6,772 bases of DNA from an uncultured Bacillota bacterium (GTDB taxonomy: Bacteria; Bacillota; Limnochordia; Limnochordales; ZCTH02-B6), in the NCBI GenBank assembly GCA_937916565.1, contig CALFSR010000200.1, positions 1 to 6,772 of the forward strand, written 5' to 3'. The position numbers and the translations under genes were made by a program. Shown piece after piece: positions 1 through 4,394 of this stretch (positions are counted from its first letter, which is position 1; every line of letters begins with the position of its first letter). The notes under the pieces were generated by a model. It was not told where the DNA came from and ran no database searches. It worked only from the letters and a program-made list of their open reading frames with translations.

Positions 1-56
1 TAGAACCGGCTCACCGACCAGGAGGAGAATTTACACCACATTTCGGACGTGGCCGG
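1..56. mobile_element. Terminal end of an IS256-family (mutator-type) insertion sequence, partial
   Basis: Read on the minus strand from about position 54 to 26, the sequence runs GGCC-ACGTCCG, seven variable bases, then GTGTAAATTC. This matches, as I recall it, the layout of IS256-family terminal inverted repeats: a GTCCG block followed by a GTGTAAA block at similar spacing. The outer boundary lies roughly between 51 and 58, and the rest of the element, including any transposase, would be beyond the left edge. The match also fits the context, because membrane-protein coding sequence stops making sense exactly here and continues as a short unrelated tail. No transposase or second inverted repeat is visible, so the family call rests on about 28 bases. 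Confidence 0.5.
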
Positions 57-340
57 AGGGCGTAGGCGAGCTCCTTGTGCCGGCCCGCCTCAATCGCCTT
101 GCCGGAAATGACCTGGATCATCTGGCTGAGCACTCCGAAGGTGATGAGCGTGCCGAACCCCAGGAAGAGCAGGTGGGCCAGCACCAGGGTGACGGGGTTG
201 TGCCGCGGCGGTGCGAGGAGCGCGGGGAAGTGGATCAGGAGGACGGCGGCCGCACCTGTAAAGAAGAGCAGCCCCGTCTGGATGTACCGGGAGGCTGTGG
301 CGGCCGTCCGGTTGGACGCGACCGCACTCGGGACCATCAT
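11..340 (-). pseudogene. 5' fragment of a heme-copper oxidase/NnrS-like membrane protein, cut by an IS end
   Basis: The frame encodes 109 residues from the first ATG of an ATGATG pair. Two membrane helices are visible: about residues 18-40 (YIQTGLLFF onward) and about 51-76. The second contains HLLFLGFGTLITFGVLSQMI, which resembles the His-bearing helix HLxxLGxxTxxIFGxLxQM of heme-copper oxidase subunit I-like and NnrS-like proteins. Those proteins are several times longer with many helices, so this is only the amino-terminal part. Around residue 94 the sequence changes to RPRPKCGVNSPPGR, which comes from the apparent insertion-sequence end, and then stops. The start overlaps the stop of the upstream DUF2249 gene as ATGA, implying translational coupling in one operon. 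The exact family is uncertain. A truncated two-helix protein could still be made, but is unlikely to be catalytic. Confidence 0.55.
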
Positions 341-597
341 CGCCGATCCCCGATTCCCGGGGGCTTGCGGATGGCGATGAGGCACGACCCGTCCGGCTGG
401 ACCTCAGACTCGTACTCGTACCCCAACGCCTCCAACTTCGGGTACAGGAACATGGGCTCCCGGTCGTTGTGGGCCAGAAGGTACCCATCCTCGGGCAGGG
501 TCTTCAGCGCGGCGAGGATGCGGGCCATGGGCTCTGGCGGCTCCCGGCCCCGGTTGTCCAGGTCCACTCGCTTGGTGGGCTCCGGCCACGGCTGCAC
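337..597 (-). CDS. DUF2249 domain-containing protein
   Basis: This 86-residue protein is essentially a single DUF2249 domain. Landmarks are the opening VDLDNRGREPPEP (residues 11-23), the helix MARILAALKTLPE (24-36), the core LLAHNDREPMFLYPKLEALGY (40-60) and the closing strand DGSCLIAIRK (69-78). DUF2249 is a small TusA-like fold of unknown biochemistry, often found near genes for anaerobic or nitrogen-oxide respiration and with hemerythrin-like domains. The GTG start at 597 is chosen because AAGGAGGAG lies at 604-612, with 6 bases between it and the start; longer in-frame starts up to 705 lack such a site and add low-complexity residues. Its stop overlaps the next start by 4 bp, coupling it to the broken oxidase-like gene. 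A CRP-type palindrome lies about 110 bp upstream. Confidence 0.9.
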   Translation of the reverse strand: MQPWPEPTKRVDLDNRGREPPEPMARILAALKTLPEDGYLLAHNDREPMFLYPKLEALGYEYESEVQPDGSCLIAIRKPPGIGDRR

Positions 598-700
598 GGT
601 CCTCTCCTCCTTCGGGTGTGGCGTGGCGACGGTGGCGGTGATGTGCCCGCCGTCTGGGGCCATTCTGTCACGTTCCGCAGGAAACCGCAGTGGAGCGGGC

Positions 701-714
701 CACACCGCGGTGTG
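701..714. repeat. 14-bp perfect palindrome overlapping the CRP-type site
   Basis: CACACCGCGGTGTG is a perfect palindrome. Its right half, GGTGTG at 709-714, is also the left half of the CRP-type site, so three copies of the same half-site are packed into 28 bp (701-728), with alternating orientation. This could be an extra low-affinity regulator site or a second binding mode for the same protein. Confidence 0.5.
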
Positions 715-728
715 AAGTAGGTCACACC
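709..728. promoter_or_regulatory. CRP/FNR-family operator, perfect palindrome
   Basis: GGTGTGA, six spacer bases AGTAGG, then TCACACC form a perfect 7+7 bp inverted repeat. Its core, TGTGA-N6-TCACA, is the classical consensus of CRP-family regulators. The centre is at 718.5, about 121 bp upstream of the DUF2249 GTG start. A weak minus-strand -10-like CAGAAT at 667-662 would place the site near -60, a usual CRP activating position. I see no convincing -35 hexamer, and the promoter assignment is tentative. The site could also act on the plus strand. The regulator itself is not in the window. Confidence 0.6.
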
Positions 729-892
729 GGAAGAAGGAGGACCGGTTGCCTCGCAGGGGGCGGAGGTCGGTCGAGAAAGCTGAAACGGACTCTTGAAGGT
801 GACTCTTGAGAAGGGCCTCTACCGGGAGAAGGGAGACCGCCCAGGACCGGCCTGGACACGTGGGTTCCTTTGGTCCCGGGCTGTCCCGAGCT

Positions 893-1246
893 CTACTGCT
901 GTCGCAAGATCTTCTCCATGGCCTTGCCCCGGGCCAGCTCGTCGATGAGCTTGTCCAGGTAGCGGATCTCCCTCATGATCGGATCCTCGATCTCCTCGAC
1001 CCGCACACCGCAAATGACGCCCTTGATCAGGGCTCGCGCGGGATTCGGCCGGGGCGCCTGGGCAAAGAAGGTCTCCAACTCCGTCCCTCGCTCCAGGTGC
1101 GCCTCCAGCTCTTCCTGGCTGTAACCGGTCAACCAGCAGATGATCTCATCGACTTCGGCCTTCGTGCGTCCCTTCTTCTCCGCCTTCTGCACGTAATGGG
1201 GATAGACGCTGGCGAAGCTCATGGTGAAGATGCGGGGCTTGGCCAT
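893..1246 (-). CDS. DUF2200 domain-containing protein
   Basis: This 117-residue soluble protein is recognisable along its whole length as a DUF2200 member. It opens MAKPRIFTMSFASVYPHYV (1-19) and continues with KAEKKGRTKAEVDEIICWL (21-39), the GYSQEELEAHL block (41-51), ARALIKGVICGVRVEEIED (69-87) and the closing IRYLDKLIDELARGKAMEKIL (93-113). Length is that of the family, and both ends look intact. The biochemical role of DUF2200 is not established; the family is widespread in bacteria as a small stand-alone protein. The ATG start at 1246 sits at the family's conserved amino terminus and is preceded by a modest AGGGA about 6 bases upstream. The gene is apparently single, with non-coding stretches of about 300 bp on each side, so context gives no functional clue. 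Confidence 0.93.
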   Translation of the reverse strand: MAKPRIFTMSFASVYPHYVQKAEKKGRTKAEVDEIICWLTGYSQEELEAHLERGTELETFFAQAPRPNPARALIKGVICGVRVEEIEDPIMREIRYLDKLIDELARGKAMEKILRQQ

Positions 1247-1550
1247 GGTGGTCCCTCGCTTCCTTGTGGCAGGCCTGAATCACAGGCTGAATGGGCGGCT
1301 GGAGCACGGGGCGCTGCCGCACTCGTACTCGCGAAAACGGTAGTTGCCCAGCGAGCACCGGGGACCCTTCCTGCAACCAAGGGTGCCCCGCAAGAATGGG
1401 GCGCCCCGCAGTCCCGGACGCGAAGGCCTGGAGCACCCGGATCAGTCTGTTGCTCTGCCGGCCGAGAGGACCGGGCACGGTGCTGCTGAACTATGGTAGA
1501 CAAGCATCCTTCCGCCTTGCGAGGAGCGAGCGCCTCACCATAGGGGGTGC
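1247..1550. other. Non-coding interval between DUF2200 and SRPBCC genes
   Basis: This 304-bp stretch should contain the two divergent promoters, but I cannot point to convincing -35/-10 pairs. It holds a small inverted repeat CCTG-AATCA-CAGG within 1270-1290, a GGGGCGCCCC palindrome near 1400 with a GCCCC/GGGGC stem just before it, and two copies of CTGGAGCAC about 140 bp apart. A 7-bp inverted pair, CTATGGT (1491-1497) and ACCATAG (1537-1543), brackets the SRPBCC leader. Open frames across it on both strands are composition-driven and show no known domain. Confidence 0.5.
1491..1543. repeat. Inverted repeat CTATGGT...ACCATAG bracketing the SRPBCC leader
   Basis: CTATGGT at 1491-1497 and its exact reverse complement ACCATAG at 1537-1543 are separated by 39 bases and end just before the ribosome-binding site. 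A small GAGG/CCTC stem lies inside. This could fold in mRNA or be a spaced operator, but a 7-bp pair is also possible by chance. Confidence 0.25.
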
Positions 1551-1997
1551 GTGACCACGAACCACAACAACGTGGGCGGTCCCATCCGCTGGCGCCTGCA
1601 CGTTCCGGCGCCTCCGGAAGAAGTTTTCGACATCCTGGACTCCGACGAGGGGCGGGCCCGCTTCTGGACCGAGTCCGCGGTCATGGTGGATGACGTCATC
1701 GAGTTTCGGTTCATCAACGGGTACGTCTACAGGAGCAAGGTGCTCGAGCGGGAACGCCCCCGGGTTTGGGCCATCGAGTACCTGGGCGGCACGGCCCGGT
1801 TTGAGCTGACGCCGGACGGGGCGGGGGGCACCGACCTCCTGCTCACCCACGAGGGTGTAGCGCCTGAGGAATGGATCGAGACCCACGCCGGCTGGCTCAA
1901 CGTGCTCTTCCCGCTCAAGGCGTGGGCCGGCTACGGCATCGACCTGCACAACCGCGACCCCTTGCGCTCCTGGGATGACGGCTACGTGGACGGATAG
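1551..1997 (+). CDS. SRPBCC family protein (AHSA1/polyketide cyclase-like)
   Basis: The 148-residue protein has the usual plan of a small SRPBCC (START-like) hydrophobic-cavity protein. An amino-terminal strand and turn, IRWRLHVPAPPEEVFDILDS (12-31), lead into the short helical segment GRARFWTESA (34-43). Antiparallel strands follow, including DVIEFRFINGYVYRSKVLE (48-66), RVWAIEYLGGTARFELTP (71-88) and GGTDLLLTHEGV (92-103). The long carboxy-terminal helix EEWIETHAGWLNVLFPLKAWAGYGI (106-130) precedes the ending SWDDGYVDG. Such proteins bind hydrophobic ligands or act as cyclases; the ligand cannot be deduced. The GTG start is preceded by AGGGGG at 1542-1547. The next gene's upstream ATG lies only 11 bp past the stop, so the two are probably co-transcribed and may act on related small molecules. 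Confidence 0.85.
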   Translation: MTTNHNNVGGPIRWRLHVPAPPEEVFDILDSDEGRARFWTESAVMVDDVIEFRFINGYVYRSKVLERERPRVWAIEYLGGTARFELTPDGAGGTDLLLTHEGVAPEEWIETHAGWLNVLFPLKAWAGYGIDLHNRDPLRSWDDGYVDG

Positions 1998-2008
1998 GGT
2001 GGGGGAGC

Positions 2009-2140
2009 ATGGTGGAGCAACCGGGAGGCCATCAACCCTTGGGATGGCAGTAGAACGACTCGCAAGTTTTCCTCCAGTACGGCGAGTATTTCGTCCCGTA
2101 CCGCGAGCACCAGATCGCAACAATCTGCACGCTGCTGCCG
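2009..2140 (+). pseudogene. Upstream extension of the methyltransferase frame, interrupted by an in-frame TAG
   Basis: An ATG at 2009, 11 bp after the SRPBCC stop and preceded by the purine-rich AGGGTGG at 1996-2002, opens the same frame as the methyltransferase. It encodes MVEQPGGHQPLGWQ, then TAG at 2051-2053. The frame then continues without interruption as NDSQVFLQYGEYFVPYREHQ and IATICTLLP into the annotated gene. The segment DSQVFLQYGEYFVPYREHQI looks like genuine methyltransferase sequence; related proteins, as I recall them, have DS-x-F-x-YGxYFVP-x-REEQI directly before the SAM-binding motif. There is no ATG, GTG or TTG between the TAG and 2141. A single-base nonsense change of a former CAG or similar codon explains it best. 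Confidence 0.6.
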
Positions 2141-2761
2141 GTGGATCTGGGGGCCCGACCGTTGAAGGTGCTGGACCTCTGCTGCGGGGGAGGAGCCCTG
2201 AGCGAGGCCATCCTGGAGCGGGTGCCCGAGAGCATGGTCTACGGGTTGGACGGATCCCAGACCATGTTGGAGCATGCCAGGCGAAGGCTCGCCCGCTTCG
2301 GCGGCCGCTTTCGGGCCTCCCTGATCGAACTCGGCGATCTCTCCTGGCGGGGCCGCTTCGAGGGTTTCCACGCCGTGGTGAGCTCGCTTGCGATCCACCA
2401 CCTGGATGACGAGGGGAAGCGGCGGCTTTTCAAAGACCTGCTCGCCATGCTCAGCCCCGGCGGGGTCGTGATCATCGCCGACCTGGTCGCCCCGGCAAGC
2501 AAGCGAGGCACCGCGCTGGCGGCCGAGGCCTGGGACCACGCTGTGCGGGAGCAGTCCAGAGAGACGGGAGCGGGTGAGGCCTTCGCCGCCTTCGAGCGGC
2601 TTCGCTGGAACATGTACCGGTACCCTGACGAGGACGACGTCGACAAGCCGTCACGGATTCTCGACCAGCTCAAGTGGCTGGAGGAGGCCGGCTTCCAGCG
2701 CGTCGACGTGTACTGGATGTATGCCGGCCATGCCATCTTTGGCGGGGAGAAGCCGGCCTGA
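2141..2761 (+). CDS. Class I SAM-dependent methyltransferase (amino terminus probably lost)
   Basis: From the GTG at 2141 this frame gives 206 residues with a clear Rossmann-type methyltransferase core. Motif I is VLDLCCGGGALSEAIL (10-25). The acidic end of strand 2 is VYGLDGSQTMLEHAR (33-47), and the motif II/acidic region is ELGDLSW (63-69). The strand 4 region HAVVSSLAIHHLDDEGKRRL (77-96) is followed by the post-helix motif LSPGGVVIIADLV (104-116). The tail RLRWNMYRYPDEDD and WLEEAGFQRVDVYWMYAGHAIFGG (179-202) fits small-molecule methyltransferases. The GTG has no Shine-Dalgarno and lies almost inside the fold, and conserved-looking sequence continues upstream to a TAG, so this is probably not the original start. 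The substrate is unknown. It follows the SRPBCC gene as a likely operon partner. It could be inactive or reduced in expression. Confidence 0.8.
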   Translation: MDLGARPLKVLDLCCGGGALSEAILERVPESMVYGLDGSQTMLEHARRRLARFGGRFRASLIELGDLSWRGRFEGFHAVVSSLAIHHLDDEGKRRLFKDLLAMLSPGGVVIIADLVAPASKRGTALAAEAWDHAVREQSRETGAGEAFAAFERLRWNMYRYPDEDDVDKPSRILDQLKWLEEAGFQRVDVYWMYAGHAIFGGEKPA

Positions 2762-2802
2762 GCTGGTGAGGCTCGTCCGGGCGAGGCTCTCGTCAGGTCC
2801 CC

Positions 2803-3297
2803 TTACCCTTGGATCGCCGTCCGGATGGCGACGAGGAGGTGCACCATCCAGAAGGGGATGACGAGGAGGTTCTTCAGGGCGAACAGGATGGCGTTCTGCT
2901 CCCGCGGTTCGCCTGTGACGAGCCCACTGAGCAGTCCGGCGGCCAGGTTCAGGATGAGAGGGACCAGCACGAGCAGCACCACCTGCCAGGCTACCGCTGG
3001 CCAGGCGATGCGGCGGAGAAGAGCGCCACCCGCCATGCCCGCCTCCAGGCCGGCCAGCCCCTGAGGCCAGACCAGGCGGAAGGCCGCGAAGAGGAGCGCA
3101 AAACGGAACCCGCCCACCATCAGCTCGACCCATCCCCCCATGGGCCCGGCCATCCAAGGGGCCTCGAGAAAGAGCGCAACGCGTGCCAGGGCGGGCGGAA
3201 GCGAGAGGGCGGTCAGGAGTACGATGTGCCGGGCGTACAGGCCCAGGGCGGCCTGAAGGGTGCCCATGGCGGCTGGCAATGGCGCTTGAGCGGTCAC
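2803..3297 (-). CDS. Multi-helix membrane protein of unknown function
   Basis: I do not recognise a named family. The 164-residue protein is strongly hydrophobic, with about four membrane segments: near residues 25-45, 58-76, 98-126 (probably a long or re-entrant segment, WPAVAWQVVLLVLVPLILNL) and 136-158. The start region, GTLQAALGLYARHIVLLTALSLPPAL (12-37), resembles the amphipathic entry helix of DUF975-like or glycerophosphodiester phosphodiesterase membrane-domain proteins, but this is only a resemblance. The GTG start at 3297 overlaps the stop of the upstream gene as GTGA, so translation of the two is probably coupled. The pair is divergent from a marR-type regulator and may be controlled by it. 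Confidence 0.7.
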   Translation of the reverse strand: MTAQAPLPAAMGTLQAALGLYARHIVLLTALSLPPALARVALFLEAPWMAGPMGGWVELMVGGFRFALLFAAFRLVWPQGLAGLEAGMAGGALLRRIAWPAVAWQVVLLVLVPLILNLAAGLLSGLVTGEPREQNAILFALKNLLVIPFWMVHLLVAIRTAIQG

Positions 3298-3698
3298 GCT
3301 TCGGCCTCCTCATCCCAGGCGCGGCGCGTGCGCAGAAGGCCCAGGGAGACGCCCGCGAGACCGACGGCATTGACGGGATGTAAGCCGGTGGGAGACGCAC
3401 ATCCCGTTGCTTCGAGCAGGTAATCAGCCCCCACCAGGCCCATGAGGATCAGCGGCACCACGGCCGCCGCACTTTTCCCGGGAAAGCGACCGGCCCGGGA
3501 GAGGGGGACCATCAGGGCCACGGCACCCAGCACGATCGGCCTGGCAGGAAGGGTGCCATGCCACGTTGGGTCCAACATCATCTCCAACCCCGGGAGAACG
3601 ACAAGTACGAGGGCCAGGCCGAAAAGGCCCCAGGCCAGGGCCCGATACGCGATCCGGGCCGAGGAGATCAACACTGCTTTTCTCGGCACGGCAGTCAC
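3294..3698 (-). CDS. Small four-helix membrane protein, DUF6220-like
   Basis: The 134-residue protein has about four membrane helices, near residues 17-38, 53-68, 78-95 and 106-123. A short loop, LLEATGCASPTGLHPVNAVG (94-113), carries an HPVNA motif at the head of the last helix. The opening SARIAYRALAWGLFGLAL together with the HPVNA-type last helix resembles DUF6220 proteins, which are small integral membrane proteins of unknown role; I am moderately sure of this at best. The GTG start at 3698 has a weak AAGG 4 bases upstream. It is the first gene of a two-gene minus-strand unit that begins in the AT-rich region shared with marR. Its stop overlaps the next start by 4 bp. Confidence 0.7.
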   Translation of the reverse strand: MTAVPRKAVLISSARIAYRALAWGLFGLALVLVVLPGLEMMLDPTWHGTLPARPIVLGAVALMVPLSRAGRFPGKSAAAVVPLILMGLVGADYLLEATGCASPTGLHPVNAVGLAGVSLGLLRTRRAWDEEAEA

Positions 3699-3771
3699 CA
3701 GCCTTGGTTAAGTGTGTTGGTAACTAACATATTTAGCATTCTGTGTGGTAGTATACCTTCGGGTGAGGAAC
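3699..3771. promoter_or_regulatory. Divergent promoter region between the membrane-protein pair and marR
   Basis: This short region is markedly AT-richer than everything around it, particularly 3708-3755, as expected of two back-to-back promoters. Plus-strand -10-like hexamers are TAGCAT (3734-3739) and TAGTAT (3749-3754). TTGGTT (3704-3709) with CATATT (3728-3733) at 18-bp spacing is another possible pair. On the minus strand TATGTT (3733-3728) could be a -10. I cannot choose the true starts. GGTAGTATACC (3747-3757) is a further small near-palindrome. Confidence 0.6.
3715..3729. promoter_or_regulatory. Putative MarR-type operator
   Basis: TGTTGG-TAA-CTAACA is an imperfect palindrome with five of six base pairs matching in each arm, embedded in the divergent promoter region. 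MarR proteins bind such short, AT-leaning palindromes as dimers and commonly repress both their own gene and a divergent or adjacent transporter. Its position overlaps possible promoter elements in both directions, which would suit repression of the membrane-protein pair and of marR together. No second perfect copy is seen upstream of the exporter. Confidence 0.45.
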
Positions 3772-4266
3772 GTGTCAACGGACCGGTCATCACGCTCCAA
3801 CATCACAGAGGAACTGGGCCACCAGCTGGGCGAGCGCTTGAGCACGGCCGTGGTGCTTTTCCACTCCACCGTGGCTGAACGGCTTGGCCTCAATGTGACG
3901 GACTGGAAATGCGCTTCCATTCTGTGGAGGGAAGGGCCGTGCAACCCGAGCAGGCTGGCAGAGATCACAGGGATGTCCACCGCAGCCACGACCCAGGTCA
4001 TCGACCGGCTCGAGCGGGCGGGCATCGTCCGGCGCGAGCGTGACCCCCACGACCGCAGGAAAGTGGTGCTCCAGCCCGTGGTGAATCCGGAGTTCTCGGC
4101 GCGAGTCCAGGAGGTGCTCGCCGGCCTTGTGCGCGCTATGACCGACGTGATGGCAGGCTACACCCTGGACCAGCTGGCGACGATCCTGGATTTCGTCGAG
4201 AAGACCAGTCTCGTGCTGGAGCGGGAAACGGTGCGCCTGCGGCGTCCCGATGGGATGATGCGTTAA
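3772..4266 (+). CDS. MarR family transcriptional regulator
   Basis: The 164-residue protein has the standard MarR layout: an amino-terminal dimerisation helix (about 12-38, HQLGERLSTAVVLFHSTVAERLG), helix LNVTDWKCASILWREG (40-55), and a winged helix-turn-helix from 58 to 102. The recognition part is NPSRLAEITGMSTAATTQVIDRLERAGIV (58-86), and the wing carries DPHDRRKVVLQP (91-102), the family's D-x-R-D-R-R-type signature. A carboxy-terminal helix pair (107-155) completes the dimer interface. The GTG at 3772 is preferred because GAGGAA immediately precedes it. In-frame GTGs at 3745 and 3763 lack a good ribosome-binding site and would overlap the promoter. It probably senses a small aromatic or toxic compound and represses the flanking transport genes; the ligand is unknown. 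The exporter follows 128 bp downstream. Confidence 0.93.
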   Translation: MSTDRSSRSNITEELGHQLGERLSTAVVLFHSTVAERLGLNVTDWKCASILWREGPCNPSRLAEITGMSTAATTQVIDRLERAGIVRRERDPHDRRKVVLQPVVNPEFSARVQEVLAGLVRAMTDVMAGYTLDQLATILDFVEKTSLVLERETVRLRRPDGMMR

Positions 4267-4285
4267 GCCACCGGGGTCCGGGGGG

Positions 4286-4302
4286 CCTCCTACGAAAGGA
4301 GG
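4286..4302 (+). terminator. Short hairpin CCTCCT/AGGAGG after marR
   Basis: CCTCCT (4286-4291) and AGGAGG (4297-4302) form a perfect 6-bp stem with loop ACGAA, 20 bases after the marR stop. There is no run of T after it, so it is a poor intrinsic terminator and might be an attenuating or processing hairpin between marR and the exporter. The rest of 4267-4394 shows a weak TACATT at 4350-4355 as a possible exporter -10, without a good -35. Confidence 0.3.
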
Positions 4303-4394
4303 AGACGCGCCTGCTTCCCCAGGCCGATTCGCCGCTTCCTTCACACAGTTACATTGGGATCGCCGCAAACTCGCATGTGTTGAGGAGGCTTGAC

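Larger units (their letters stand above)
598..892. other. Non-coding interval between the DUF2249 and DUF2200 genes
   Basis: The DUF2249 leader and CRP-type site occupy about 598-728. On the plus strand a strong AAGGAGG at 734-740 precedes a TTG at 746 that opens only 16 codons, ending in TGA at 794-796. Nine bases, GACTCTTGA, are repeated at 788-796 and 801-809. CCAGG and CCTGG flank a 5-base loop at 841-855, a weak hairpin just beyond the 3' end of the DUF2200 gene. I see no credible gene here; it may be a leader region or the remains of a decayed divergent gene. Confidence 0.45.

Noticed and set aside
77..715. A 212-codon plus-strand frame over the DUF2249 and oxidase-like genes
   Set aside because: Low-complexity translation, no recognisable motif, and antisense to well-supported genes.
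806..1489. A 227-codon plus-strand frame across the DUF2200 gene
   Set aside because: The minus strand carries an unmistakable DUF2200 protein; the plus frame is its shadow extended into non-coding DNA.
2051..2053. Pyrrolysine or programmed read-through at the methyltransferase TAG
   Set aside because: No pylT/pylS genes or read-through signal are visible, and this is not one of the known methylamine methyltransferases; a nonsense mutation or sequence error is simpler.
1491..2123. A 210-codon minus-strand frame opposite the SRPBCC gene
   Set aside because: Antisense shadow without domain or ribosome-binding site; the plus-strand SRPBCC protein is convincing.
2762..2802. Terminator between the methyltransferase and the convergent membrane-protein gene
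   Set aside because: Only a 4-bp CTCG/CGAG stem and a short GAGGCTC direct repeat are present, without a T-tract.
2651..3400. A 249-codon minus-strand frame over the membrane-protein genes
   Set aside because: Proline/arginine/glycine-rich shadow in a different frame from the two hydrophobic proteins with a 4-bp overlap.
3745..3771. Longer marR start at GTG 3745 or 3763
   Set aside because: No ribosome-binding site precedes these codons, and the added residues overlap promoter-like sequence; GTG 3772 has a GAGGAA in front of it.
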